A stretch of DNA of 64,000 nt. Origin: Bordetella petrii. Lineage in GTDB: Bacteria; Pseudomonadota; Gammaproteobacteria; Burkholderiales; Burkholderiaceae_B. The position numbers and the translations under genes were made by a program. The stretch lies in NCBI RefSeq assembly GCF_017356245.1, contig NZ_JAFMZZ010000001.1:2974427-3038426 (forward strand). The letters run 5' to 3'. The notes under the pieces are model-generated. The model was not told the DNA's origin. It was given only the letters and a program-made list of their open reading frames with translations, and searched no databases. Below, piece after piece: positions 36,934 through 46,347 of this stretch (position 1 is the stretch's first letter; each line of letters opens with the position of its first letter).

Positions 36934-37803
36934 ATGCTGATCAACGAACCCCTGTCTTATCGCCTGGCCTTGCCGGCCGGCTACCCGGAAACCTCGGCCG
37001 CGCTGGTGCTGGATTCTCCGCACAGCGGCACGACCTACCCTCCGGATTTCGCGCCGTCGGTGCCGTTTGCCGCGCTGCGCACCGCCGAAGACACCTGGGT
37101 CGACGACCTGTGGGGCGATGCGGTCGAAATGGGCGTGCCGCTTATTGCCGCCGCCTTTCCGCGCGCCTATATCGACGCCAATCGCTCGCTGGAAGAAATC
37201 GACCCGCAGCTGCTCGACCAGCCGTGGCCCGAACCGCTGCCCGAGTCGCCCAAGGTAAAGCTGGGCAAGGGCCTGATCTGGCGCATGCTCGACGACGGCA
37301 CGCCGCTGTACGACCGCAAGCTCGGCCTGGCCGAAGTGCGCCACCGCATCGATGCCTGCTGGAAGCCGTACCACGCCCAGGTGGCGCGCCTGATCGACCA
37401 GGCCCACGCCCGCCACGGCAAGGTGTGGCACATCAACTGCCATTCGATGCCCAGCGTAGCCGGCATCTACGCCACCGACAAGCCCGGCCTGGTGCACCCC
37501 GATTTCGTGCTGGGCGACCGCGATGGCTCCACCAGCGACCCGGCCTTCCGCGAATTCGTCGCCGCCTGGCTGCGCGAGCGCGGCTATGACGTCACCGTGA
37601 ACGATCCCTACAAGGGCGTGGAACTGGTGCGCGCCTTCGGCCGCCCGGCCGACGGCCGCCACAGCCTGCAGATCGAGATCAACCGCAAGCTGTACATGGA
37701 CGAAACCACGCTGCGGCCGTCGGCCGGCTACGGCAAGCTGAAGGCCGACCTGCGCGGCCTGACCGCCGCCCTGCTCGACTGGATGCAAGCGCAAACGGCC
37801 TGA
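36934..37803 (+). CDS. N-formylglutamate amidohydrolase family protein
   Basis: 289 residues from ATG 36934; ATG 36916 would add six residues, and neither has a clear ribosome site. Family marks: LVLDSPHSGTTYPPDF (zinc ligands), FPRAYIDANRS and GKVWHINCHSMPS, plus VHPDFVLGDRDG. The HutG-like branch releases formate from N-formylglutamate at the end of histidine breakdown; no hut genes are nearby, so the physiological substrate is open. Confidence 0.9.
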   Translation: MLINEPLSYRLALPAGYPETSAALVLDSPHSGTTYPPDFAPSVPFAALRTAEDTWVDDLWGDAVEMGVPLIAAAFPRAYIDANRSLEEIDPQLLDQPWPEPLPESPKVKLGKGLIWRMLDDGTPLYDRKLGLAEVRHRIDACWKPYHAQVARLIDQAHARHGKVWHINCHSMPSVAGIYATDKPGLVHPDFVLGDRDGSTSDPAFREFVAAWLRERGYDVTVNDPYKGVELVRAFGRPADGRHSLQIEINRKLYMDETTLRPSAGYGKLKADLRGLTAALLDWMQAQTA

Positions 37804-37852
37804 CGCCGGACGTTTGCGCGCATGCGGCCGGCCCACGCGCCGGCCACCCTGG

Positions 37853-37883
37853 ACGCCCTGGCAATGTCAGGGCGTTTTTTTTT
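37853..37883 (+). terminator. Intrinsic terminator after the formylglutamate-amidohydrolase gene
   Basis: ACGCCCTG and CAGGGCGT arms, 7-nt loop, then nine T. Confidence 0.85.
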
Positions 37884-37961
37884 GGCTGTTCTCCTGCCTG
37901 GCCCTTCCTGACCGCTCGCCCGCGATTCGTGTATAACTACGCGAACCCAGGAGGAGAAGCG

Positions 37962-39083
37962 ATGCAGATAGGGATACCGCGCGAGACCCGGGAGGGCGAG
38001 ACTCGCGTCGCAGCAACGCCGGAGACCATTAAAAAATACCTCGGCGCCAAACATGCCGTCGTCGTCGAGCGCGGCGCGGGCCAGGCGGCCCGCTACCCCG
38101 ACGAGGCCTATGCCGCGGCCGGCGCCACGCTGGGCAGCGCGCAAGACGCGCTGGGCAGCGAACTGGTGCTGAAGGTGCGCGCGCCCTCGGCCGACGAGCT
38201 GGCGCACATGAAGGCCGGCGCGGTGCTGGCCGGCATGCTCGACCCCTTCGACGCCGAGGGCCTGGACGCGCTGGCGGCCGCCGGCCTGACCGCCTTCGCG
38301 CTCGAAGCCGCGCCGCGCATCACCCGCGCCCAAAGCCTGGACGTGCTGTCGTCGCAGGCCAACCTGGCCGGCTACAAGGCCGTGCTGCTGGCCGCGCACT
38401 ACTACGGACGCCTGTTTCCCATGATGATGACCGCCGCCGGCACGCTGAAGGCGGCGCGCGCCGTGGTGCTGGGCGCCGGCGTGGCGGGCCTGCAGGCCAT
38501 CGCCACGGCCAAGCGCCTGGGCGCCGTGGTCGAGGCCTCGGACGTGCGCCCCGCGGCCAAGGAACAGATCGAATCGCTGGGCGCCAAGTTCATCGACGTG
38601 CCTTTCGAAACCGACGAAGAGCGCGAAATCGCCCAGGGCGCCGGCGGCTACGCGCGCGCCATGCCGCCGGCCTGGATGGCGCGGCAGGCGGCGCTGGTGT
38701 CCGAACGCTGCAAGCAGGCCGACATCGTCATCACCACCGCCCTGATCCCGGGCCGCCCGGCACCCACCCTGCTGGCGGCCGAAACCGTGCAGGCCATGAA
38801 ACCCGGCTCGGTGGTGGTGGATCTGGCGGTCGAACGCGGCGGCAACTGCCCCCTTTCCGAAAAAGGCCAGGTCGTGGAAAAACACGGCGTCACGCTGGTG
38901 GGCCTGACCAACCTGCCGGGGCTGGTGCCCACCGACGCGTCGGCGCTCTATGCGCGCAACCTGCTCGATTTCCTGAAACTCATCACCGACGCCGACGGCG
39001 CGCTGGCCATCCGGCGCGACGATGAAATCGTCGCCGCCTGCCTGATGTGCGAAGGCGGCCATGTCATCCAGAAAAAGGGCTAG
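37962..39083 (+). CDS. pntAA: Proton-translocating NAD(P) transhydrogenase, alpha subunit part 1 (NAD domain)
   Basis: 373 residues from ATG 37962, preceded by AGGAGGAG, the best Shine-Dalgarno in the window. The Rossmann NAD-binding site VVLGAGVAGLQAIATAKRLGA and the dehydrogenase signature IPRETREGETRVA identify it. The alpha subunit is split here: this soluble domain I, the short membrane piece pntAB and pntB. The enzyme couples H+ entry to NADPH formation. Confidence 0.97.
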   Translation: MQIGIPRETREGETRVAATPETIKKYLGAKHAVVVERGAGQAARYPDEAYAAAGATLGSAQDALGSELVLKVRAPSADELAHMKAGAVLAGMLDPFDAEGLDALAAAGLTAFALEAAPRITRAQSLDVLSSQANLAGYKAVLLAAHYYGRLFPMMMTAAGTLKAARAVVLGAGVAGLQAIATAKRLGAVVEASDVRPAAKEQIESLGAKFIDVPFETDEEREIAQGAGGYARAMPPAWMARQAALVSERCKQADIVITTALIPGRPAPTLLAAETVQAMKPGSVVVDLAVERGGNCPLSEKGQVVEKHGVTLVGLTNLPGLVPTDASALYARNLLDFLKLITDADGALAIRRDDEIVAACLMCEGGHVIQKKG

Positions 39084-39086
39084 GCC

Positions 39087-39401
39087 ATGGAAGCAATCAA
39101 CCCCACGCTGGTCAACCTGATCATCTTCGTGCTGGCCATCTACGTGGGCTACCACGTGGTGTGGAACGTCACCCCCGCCCTGCACACGCCGCTGATGGCG
39201 GTCACCAATGCCATCTCGGCCATCATCATCGTCGGCGCCATGCTGGCGGCCGCGCTGACCGAAGGCGGGCTGGCCCGCGGCATGGGCGTGTTCGCGGTGG
39301 CGCTGGCCGCCGTCAATGTGTTCGGCGGGTTCCTGGTCACGCGCCGCATGCTCGAGATGTTCAAGAAGAAAGACAAGAAGCCCGCGGAGGCCCGCCAATG
39401 A
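39087..39401 (+). CDS. pntAB: NAD(P) transhydrogenase, alpha subunit part 2 (membrane domain)
   Basis: 104 residues with three membrane helices ([51 protein letters not shown]). The split alpha arrangement is typical of alpha- and betaproteobacteria. It starts 3 nt after pntAA and overlaps pntB by 4 nt. Confidence 0.95.
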   Translation: MEAINPTLVNLIIFVLAIYVGYHVVWNVTPALHTPLMAVTNAISAIIIVGAMLAAALTEGGLARGMGVFAVALAAVNVFGGFLVTRRMLEMFKKKDKKPAEARQ

Positions 39402-40837
39402 TCTCGCTGAACCTGGTGACCCTGCTGTACCTGGTGGCCTCGGTCTGCTTCATCCAGGCCCTCAAGGGGCTGTCGCACCCCACCACCTCGCGGCTGGGCA
39501 ATGCGTTCGGCATGGCGGGCATGGCCATCGCCGTGCTGACCACCGCCGCGCTCATCGTGCAGCTGGCGCGCGCCGGCCATGCCGGTATCGGACTGGGCTG
39601 GGTAGTGCTGGGCCTGCTGGTGGGCGGCTCGATCGGCACCCTGATGGCCAAGCGCGTCGAGATGACCAAGATGCCCGAGCTGGTGGCGTTCATGCACAGC
39701 ATGATCGGCCTGGCGGCCGTGGCCATCGCCGTGGCGGTGGTGGCCGAGCCGCACGCCTTCGGCATCGCGGCGCCGGGCTCGCCGCTGCCGGTGGGCAACC
39801 GCCTTGAGCTGTTCATCGGCACCTTCGTGGGCGCCATTACGTTCTCGGGTTCGGTCATCGCCTTCGGCAAACTGTCGGGCAAGTACAAGTTCCGCCTGTT
39901 CCAGGGCGCGCCGGTGGTGTTCGGCGGCCAGCACATGCTGAACCTGCTGCTGGCCCTGGCGATGCTGGCCTGCGGCTTCTGGTTCATGGCCACCCAGTCC
40001 TGGACGCCGTTCATCATCATGACGGCCATCGCCTTCGTGCTGGGCGTGCTGATCATCATCCCCATCGGCGGGGCCGACATGCCGGTGGTGGTGTCGATGC
40101 TCAACAGCTATTCGGGCTGGGCGGCGGCGGGCATCGGCTTCTCGCTGAACAATCCCATGCTGATCATCGCCGGTTCGCTGGTGGGCTCGTCGGGCGCGAT
40201 CCTGTCGTACATCATGTGCAAGGCGATGAACCGCTCGTTCTTCAACGTGATCCTGGGCGGCTTCGGCGGCCAGGGCGCGGCGGCTGCCGCGGCCGGCGAC
40301 GGCCAGCAGCGCAGCGTGAAGTCCGGCAGCGCCGATGACGCGGCGTTCCTGATGACCAACGCCGAGACTGTCACGATCGTGCCCGGCTACGGGCTGGCCG
40401 TGGCGCGCGCCCAGCACGCCCTGAAAGAACTGGCCGAGAAACTGGGCGAGAAAGGCGTGACGGTGAAATACGCCATCCACCCCGTGGCCGGCCGCATGCC
40501 GGGCCACATGAACGTGCTGCTGGCCGAGGCCGAAGTGCCCTACGACCAGGTGTTCGAAATGGAAGACATCAACGGCGAATTCGGCCAGACCGACGTGGTG
40601 CTGGTGCTGGGCGCCAACGACGTGGTCAACCCCGCCGCCAAGAACGATCCGTCCTCGCCGATTGCCGGCATGCCCATCCTGGAAGCCTACAAGGCGCGCA
40701 CCGTGATCGTGAACAAGCGCTCGATGGCGGCCGGCTATGCCGGCCTGGACAACGAGCTGTTCTACATGGACCGCACCATGATGGTGTTCGGCGACGCCAA
40801 GAAAGTGCTGGAAGACATGGTCAAGGCCGTGGAATAG
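39398..40837 (+). CDS. pntB: NAD(P) transhydrogenase, beta subunit
   Basis: 479 residues: eight or nine membrane helices, then the NADP-binding domain III ([75 protein letters not shown]). The ATGA overlap with pntAB couples translation. Confidence 0.97.
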   Translation: MISLNLVTLLYLVASVCFIQALKGLSHPTTSRLGNAFGMAGMAIAVLTTAALIVQLARAGHAGIGLGWVVLGLLVGGSIGTLMAKRVEMTKMPELVAFMHSMIGLAAVAIAVAVVAEPHAFGIAAPGSPLPVGNRLELFIGTFVGAITFSGSVIAFGKLSGKYKFRLFQGAPVVFGGQHMLNLLLALAMLACGFWFMATQSWTPFIIMTAIAFVLGVLIIIPIGGADMPVVVSMLNSYSGWAAAGIGFSLNNPMLIIAGSLVGSSGAILSYIMCKAMNRSFFNVILGGFGGQGAAAAAAGDGQQRSVKSGSADDAAFLMTNAETVTIVPGYGLAVARAQHALKELAEKLGEKGVTVKYAIHPVAGRMPGHMNVLLAEAEVPYDQVFEMEDINGEFGQTDVVLVLGANDVVNPAAKNDPSSPIAGMPILEAYKARTVIVNKRSMAAGYAGLDNELFYMDRTMMVFGDAKKVLEDMVKAVE

Positions 40838-40889
40838 GCCGCCCGCGGTACTTCAATACCCGCCGATGCCCGGCGTCCCCGGGCATCGG

Positions 40890-42113
40890 CTAGCCCTTCA
40901 ACCGTTCGTCGACCACCTCGATCCAGTGCCGCACCGGCGTATCGGTGCCGCTTTGCAGGTGCGACACGCAGCCGATGTTCGACGAGATGATCACCGGCGG
41001 CGCGTACGGCGCCATCGCCGCCAGCTTGCGGTCGCGCAGCTCCAGCGCCATGGCCGGGTTCAGCACCGAATAGGCGCCGGCCGACCCGCAGCACAAATGC
41101 GCATCGGCAAACGGCTGCAGCTCGAATCCCAGCTCGGCCAGCAGGCGCTCGCTCAAGGGGCGCAAGCCCTGCCAGTGCTGCAGCGTGCACGGCGGATGAA
41201 ACGCCGCCCGCCCGCCCGGCGCCAGCCGCTCGCGCAAGGCCTGCGCATGCGGCGCGACGATCTCGGCCACGTCCTTCACCAGCGCCACAATGCGTTCGGC
41301 GCGCTCGGCATAACGCGCGTCGCCGCGCAGGTGATGGGCATATTCCTTCACCATGGCGCCGCAGCCCGAGGCGTTCATGACGATGGCCTCGATCTCGCCC
41401 CGCTCGACCGCCGGCCACCACGCGTCGATGTTGGCGCGCATCTGGTCCAGCGCATCGGCCTGCGCATCCAGGTGGAAATTCACGGCGCCGCAGCACCCCG
41501 CCCCCGGCGCCAGGCGCGCGCCGATGCCCACGGCGTCCAGCACCCGGATGGTGGCCGCGTCGATGGTCGGCATCATGGATGGCTGCACGCAGCCGGCCAG
41601 CATCAGCACCTGGCGCGCATGGCGCCCGGCATCAGGCAGCAGGCCGGGGCTGCGCCAGACCGGCACCTTGCGCTTCAGCGACTGCGGCAGCAGCCCGCGC
41701 AGCATCTGCCCGGCGCGCATGGCGGGCGCGAACAGCGCCGAATTCAGGCCTTTGCGCAGCAGCGCGCGGCGCAGGCGGTCGCGCCACGGGCGCTGCACTT
41801 TCTGGTCGACCAGCTTGCGGCCGATGTCGACCAGGTGGCCGTACTGCACCCCCGACGGGCACGTGGTTTCACAATTGCGGCAGGTCAGGCAGCGGTCCAG
41901 GTGCTGCTGCGTGGCCAGCGTGGGCTCGGCCCCTTCCAGCACCTGCTTGATCAGGTAAATGCGCCCGCGCGGGCTGTCGAGTTCGTCGCCCAGCACCTGG
42001 TAGGTGGGACAGGTGGCGGTGCAGAACCCGCAGTGCACGCAGCGGCGCAGGATGGCATCGGCCTCGCGGCCGTCGTCCGTATCGCGCGCCCAGGAAGCGA
42101 GATTGGTCTGCAT
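40890..42113 (-). CDS. glcF: Glycolate oxidase iron-sulfur subunit
   Basis: 407 residues. Two 4Fe-4S clusters: CVHCGFCTATCP (residues about 25-36) and CLTCRNCETTCP (about 75-86). Two CCG domains follow: GCVQPSMMPTIDAATIRVL with GAGCCGAVNFHLD, and a second with HLCCGSAGAYSVL. It takes electrons from GlcD/GlcE and passes them toward quinone. Last gene of dld-like/glcD/glcE/glcF. Confidence 0.95.
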   Translation of the reverse strand: MQTNLASWARDTDDGREADAILRRCVHCGFCTATCPTYQVLGDELDSPRGRIYLIKQVLEGAEPTLATQQHLDRCLTCRNCETTCPSGVQYGHLVDIGRKLVDQKVQRPWRDRLRRALLRKGLNSALFAPAMRAGQMLRGLLPQSLKRKVPVWRSPGLLPDAGRHARQVLMLAGCVQPSMMPTIDAATIRVLDAVGIGARLAPGAGCCGAVNFHLDAQADALDQMRANIDAWWPAVERGEIEAIVMNASGCGAMVKEYAHHLRGDARYAERAERIVALVKDVAEIVAPHAQALRERLAPGGRAAFHPPCTLQHWQGLRPLSERLLAELGFELQPFADAHLCCGSAGAYSVLNPAMALELRDRKLAAMAPYAPPVIISSNIGCVSHLQSGTDTPVRHWIEVVDERLKG

Positions 42114-42119
42114 GCTGCG

Positions 42120-43229
42120 TTATAGCTCCAACACAAGGCGGCCCGGGTTGAACAGCCCGGCCGGATCCAGCTCTTGTTTCAGGCGCCGGGTGATCGCCGC
42201 CACCCCGGCGGACAACGGATGGAATACGCCATCGGCGGGAATGGCCGCGCCGGAGGGCCGGAACAGGGTGGCATGGCCGCCCAGGCGCTGCGCCAGTTCG
42301 CGCATGGCCTGGGCATCGGCGGCGCCGCTTGCCCAGCGCTGGCCGCCGCCCCACTCCAGCAGCGTCGGCAGGCCGATGTCCTGCGCCGGCACGGTGGGCG
42401 GCAGGGCCAGGCGCCACAGAGGCTGGCCGCGCCCGAAAAACGGATGGGTTTGCTCGCGCAGCGATGTCCACCACTGCGCGGCCTGCGCCGCGTCCAGGGT
42501 ATCGCCGCCGATGCGGGCCGCCGCGCTGCGCACCGCGGGCGGCGCGCCCGACAGCCGAACCGTGACAAAACCGCCGGCGCCCTCGTCGGCAGGGCTCCAG
42601 CAAGTGGCCGACACGGCCAGCGGCTGGCCGCGCCACTCGGTGAAACAGGCCAGGGCTTGCGGCTGGGTGGCCTCGAACCGCAAAGTGCGCTCTTCGAAAG
42701 GCCGCGGCGCGACCTTCAGCGAGACTTCGAGAATGGCGCCGAAAATGCCGTGCGAGCCCGCCAGCAGGCGCGATACGTCATAGCCCGCCACGTTCTTCAT
42801 GACCTCGCCGCCGAACGACAGGATGCGGCCCTGCGAATCGAGCAGGCGCGCGCCCAGCACGAAGTCGCGCACGCCGCCGGCCGCCATGCGACGCGGCCCC
42901 GCCAGGCCCGCCGCCACGCAGCCGCCCACGGTGGCCGACGCGCCGAAATGCGGCGGCTCGAATGCCAGCATCTGGCCGTGCTCGGCCAGCGCCGCCTCCA
43001 GCGTGGCCAGCGGCGTGCCGGCGCGCGCGGTCACCACCAGCTCGGACGGCTGGTAGCTGACGATGCCGCTGTAAGCGGTCATGTCGAGCAGGCAGTGGCC
43101 ATCTTGCGGCGTAAGCGGCCGGTAATTGCCATAAAAAGATTTGCTGCCGCCTCCCATGACGAACAGCGGCTTGTGGCCGGCGCGCGCCGTCATGACCTGG
43201 TCGCACAGCTCCGACAGGACGAATTCCAT
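42120..43229 (-). CDS. glcE: Glycolate oxidase FAD-binding subunit GlcE
   Basis: 369 residues with a FAD-binding type-4 (PCMH) fold: PLFVMGGGSKSFYG, VTARAGTPLATLEAALAEHGQ, GASATVGGCVAAGLAGPRR and the C-terminal LDPAGLFNPGRL. Shorter than GlcD, as expected. 12 nt after glcD and 6 nt before glcF. Confidence 0.94.
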   Translation of the reverse strand: MEFVLSELCDQVMTARAGHKPLFVMGGGSKSFYGNYRPLTPQDGHCLLDMTAYSGIVSYQPSELVVTARAGTPLATLEAALAEHGQMLAFEPPHFGASATVGGCVAAGLAGPRRMAAGGVRDFVLGARLLDSQGRILSFGGEVMKNVAGYDVSRLLAGSHGIFGAILEVSLKVAPRPFEERTLRFEATQPQALACFTEWRGQPLAVSATCWSPADEGAGGFVTVRLSGAPPAVRSAAARIGGDTLDAAQAAQWWTSLREQTHPFFGRGQPLWRLALPPTVPAQDIGLPTLLEWGGGQRWASGAADAQAMRELAQRLGGHATLFRPSGAAIPADGVFHPLSAGVAAITRRLKQELDPAGLFNPGRLVLEL

Positions 43230-43241
43230 GTCGCGCCCGCC

Positions 43242-44741
43242 CTAAAAGCGAGCCAGGTCGGGAAAACTCATCTCTCCGGCATGCACGTGCATCTTGCCGT
43301 ATTCGGCGCAGCGCGCCAGGGTGGGAATCACCTTTTCGGGATTCAACAGGCCCGGCGGATCGAACGCCCGCTTCACGGCCAGGAACGCGTCCAGCTCATC
43401 GCGCGAAAATTGCACACACATTTGATTTATCTTCTCCATACCCACCCCGTGCTCACCAGTCAGGGTGCCTCCGACCTGCACGCACAGCTCGAGAATGGCT
43501 GCGCCGAATTTTTCCGCCCGCTCGACTTCATCGGGCTTGTTTGAGTCGAACAGAATCAGCGGATGCAGATTGCCGTCGCCCGCGTGGAACACGTTGGCGC
43601 AGCGCAGCCCGAACTCGTCTTCCATCTGCTCGATGGCTCCCAGCACGCGCGCCAGGTGGCGGCGCGGGATGGTGCCGTCCATGCAGTAGTAATCGGGCGA
43701 CACGCGCCCCGCGGCCGGAAAGGCGTTCTTGCGCCCGGCCCAGAACCGAAGCCGTTCGGCCTCGTCGCGCGAGACCTGCAGGCGCGTGGCGCCGGCCTTG
43801 CGGAACACCGCCTCCATGTGCTGGATCTCGTGCGCCACCTCTTCGGCCGTGCCGTCGGATTCGCACAGCAGGATGGCCTGCGCCGAGACGTCGTAGCCCG
43901 CGTTCACGAAAGGCTCGACCATCTGCACCGCCTGGCGGTCCATCATTTCGAGCCCGGCCGGGATGATGCCCGCCGCGATGATATCGGTGACCGCCTGGCC
44001 CGCCGCTTCCGCGCTGGAAAAACTGGCCATGACCACTTGCGCGCAGGCCGGCCGCGGGATGAGCTTGACCGTGATCTCGGTGACCACGCCCAGCATGCCC
44101 TCGGAGCCGATGAACAGCGACAGCAAGTCGAGCCCCGGCGCGTCCGGCGCCTCGGACCCCAGCTCGACCACATCGCCGTCGATGGTGACCACGCGCACGC
44201 GCAGCACGTTGTGGACGGTCAGTCCGTACTTCAGGCAATGCACGCCGCCCGAGTTCTCGGCCACGTTGCCGCCGATGGAGCAGGCGATCTGGCTGGACGG
44301 GTCGGGCGCGTAGTACAAGCCGTAAGGCGCGGCTGCCTCGGAAATCGCCAGGTTGCGCACGCCGGGCTCGACCACCGCCGTGCCGCTGGCCGGGTCGATG
44401 CGCCGGATGCGGTTGAACTTGGCCAGCCCCATCAGCACGCCCTGCGCATGCGGCATGGCGCCGCCGGACAGGCCGGTGCCGGCGCCACGCGCCACCAGCG
44501 GCACATTCAGGCGCTTGCACAGGCGCATCACGGCCACGACCTGCTCTTCGGTTTCGGGCAGGGCCACTACCGGCGGCAGCGCGCGGTACAGCGACAGGCC
44601 ATCGCACTCGTATGGACGGGTATCTTCTTCGCGGTGCAGCACGCAGTGCGCGGGCAGCACGCCATGCAGTGCGTCGATGACCTGGGTCGCGGAAAACGGC
44701 TGCTGAGCGTGACTGAGGTTCGGTTCGACCAGTGAATTCAT
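43242..44741 (-). CDS. glcD: Glycolate oxidase catalytic subunit GlcD
   Basis: 499 residues, full length. FAD-binding domain: PLVARGAGTGLSGGAMPH, VEPGVRNLAISEAAAPYGLYYAPDPSSQIACSIGGNVAENSGG, with the C-terminal FAD-oxidase cap GLRCANVFHAGDGNLHPLILFD, GEHGVGMEKIN and FDPPGLLNPEKV. It oxidises glycolate (and D-lactate) to glyoxylate (pyruvate). Second gene of the operon. Confidence 0.95.
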   Translation of the reverse strand: MNSLVEPNLSHAQQPFSATQVIDALHGVLPAHCVLHREEDTRPYECDGLSLYRALPPVVALPETEEQVVAVMRLCKRLNVPLVARGAGTGLSGGAMPHAQGVLMGLAKFNRIRRIDPASGTAVVEPGVRNLAISEAAAPYGLYYAPDPSSQIACSIGGNVAENSGGVHCLKYGLTVHNVLRVRVVTIDGDVVELGSEAPDAPGLDLLSLFIGSEGMLGVVTEITVKLIPRPACAQVVMASFSSAEAAGQAVTDIIAAGIIPAGLEMMDRQAVQMVEPFVNAGYDVSAQAILLCESDGTAEEVAHEIQHMEAVFRKAGATRLQVSRDEAERLRFWAGRKNAFPAAGRVSPDYYCMDGTIPRRHLARVLGAIEQMEDEFGLRCANVFHAGDGNLHPLILFDSNKPDEVERAEKFGAAILELCVQVGGTLTGEHGVGMEKINQMCVQFSRDELDAFLAVKRAFDPPGLLNPEKVIPTLARCAEYGKMHVHAGEMSFPDLARF

Positions 44742-44830
44742 GAGCGCAACAATAGCGCGTGGCTATCATTCCCGGCAGAGCGGATTTACCCGCACCCGCC
44801 GGCCTTGCCAGCCCTGCTGGCAGCGTGGTC

Positions 44831-46240
44831 TTACCAGCTGATGATCTTGCCGGGATTGAGGATGTTGTTGGGGTCGAACGCGTGCTTCAGGCTACGCATG
44901 AGCGCCAGCGCGTCTTCCCCGTGCTCGTCGGCCATGAACTGCATCTTGTGCAGGCCCACGCCGTGCTCGCCCGTGCAGGTGCCGTCGGCTGCGATGGCGC
45001 GTCGCACCAAATTGTGATTAATAGTTTCAGACTCTTGCCACTCGGCCTGGTTGTCGGCATCCAGCAACATCAGCACATGGAAGTTGCCGTCGCCCACGTG
45101 GCCCACGATGGTGTACGGGAAGCTGGCGCGGTCGAGCTCGTCGACCGTTTCGCGCACGCAATCGGCCAGGCGGGAAATGGGCACGCAGACATCGGTGGTG
45201 CTGGCGCGGCAGCCGGGCCGCAATTGCAGGCCGGCAAAGTAGGCGTTGTGGCGCGCCGTCCAGAGACGGCTGCGGTCTTCGGGGCGCTCGGCCCATTCGA
45301 AATCCATGCCGCCGTGCTCGGCGGTGATGCCTTGCACGATCTCGGCCTGCTCTTGCACGCCGGCCGGGCTGCCGTGGAATTCGAACACCAGCATCGGGGT
45401 TTCGCGCAGCGTCAGCTTGCTGTGCAGGTTCACGGCCCGCACCGCGGCCGCATCCATGAATTCGACCCGCGCCACCGGCACGCCCATCTGGATGATCTCG
45501 ATGACGCTTTGCACCGCGTCGTCCAGCGTGGGGAAATTGCACACCGCGGCCGACACGGCCTCGGGCTGCGGATACAAGCGCACGGTGACTTCGGTGATGA
45601 TGCCCAGCGTGCCCTCGCTGCCCACGAAGATGCGGGTCAGGTCGTAGCCGGCCGAAGACTTGCGGGCCCGGCCCGCCGTGCGCACGATGCGGCCATCGGC
45701 CGTGACCACCGTCAGCGACATCACGTTTTCGCGCATGGTGCCGTATCGCACCGCGTTGGTGCCCGAGGCGCGCGTGGCGGCCATGCCGCCCAGGCTGGCG
45801 TCGGCGCCGGGATCGATCGGGAAGAACAGCCCGGTGTCGCGGATTTCTTCGTTGAGCTGCTTGCGGGTGACGCCGGCCTGCACCGTGGCGGTAAGGTCTT
45901 CGGCATTGACCGCCAGCAGGCGGTTCATCTGCGACAGGTCGAGGCTGATGCCGCCCTGGATGGCCAGCAGGTGCCCTTCGAGCGACGAGCCGGCGCCATA
46001 GGGAATGAGCGGCACGCGGTGCTCATTGCACAGGCGCGCCACGGCCGCCACTTCTTCGGTGCTGTGGGCGAACACCACGGCATCGGGCAGCATCGGCGGA
46101 TACGGGGATTCATCGCGGCCGTGATGCTCGCGCACGGCCTGCGACACCGACAGGCGGTCGGCAAACTGCGCGCGCAGGGCGTCCAGGCAGGCGGCGGGCA
46201 CCGGGCGGCGCAAGGATTCGGCGGTGGCGGGAGCATTCAT
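44831..46240 (-). CDS. FAD-linked D-lactate dehydrogenase / glycolate oxidase-like protein
   Basis: 469 residues, same fold as GlcD: PLIPYGAGSSLEGHLLAI, GLFFPIDPGADASLGGMAATRASGT, then the cap NFHVLMLLD, CTGEHGVGLHKMQFM and FDPNNILNPGKII. It is nearer to cytochrome-type D-lactate dehydrogenases than to GlcD. It starts the run dld-like, glcD, glcE, glcF, with 89 nt before glcD, so it could supply a second 2-hydroxyacid substrate range to the same pathway. Confidence 0.9.
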   Translation of the reverse strand: MNAPATAESLRRPVPAACLDALRAQFADRLSVSQAVREHHGRDESPYPPMLPDAVVFAHSTEEVAAVARLCNEHRVPLIPYGAGSSLEGHLLAIQGGISLDLSQMNRLLAVNAEDLTATVQAGVTRKQLNEEIRDTGLFFPIDPGADASLGGMAATRASGTNAVRYGTMRENVMSLTVVTADGRIVRTAGRARKSSAGYDLTRIFVGSEGTLGIITEVTVRLYPQPEAVSAAVCNFPTLDDAVQSVIEIIQMGVPVARVEFMDAAAVRAVNLHSKLTLRETPMLVFEFHGSPAGVQEQAEIVQGITAEHGGMDFEWAERPEDRSRLWTARHNAYFAGLQLRPGCRASTTDVCVPISRLADCVRETVDELDRASFPYTIVGHVGDGNFHVLMLLDADNQAEWQESETINHNLVRRAIAADGTCTGEHGVGLHKMQFMADEHGEDALALMRSLKHAFDPNNILNPGKIISW

Positions 46241-46347
46241 GGCGTAGTCGCGGTCGAAGAACGGGAATCTTTCATTCTACGCCGGGCGCGGCCCGAACTC
46301 CGCGCCCCGCGCATGATGGAACATGAGGTCCGCCCGGCCGCGCCGCC

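Noticed and set aside
38108..38932. Minus-strand Ser/Ala-rich frames inside pntAA
   Set aside because: Antisense shadows; the plus-strand transhydrogenase motifs are complete.
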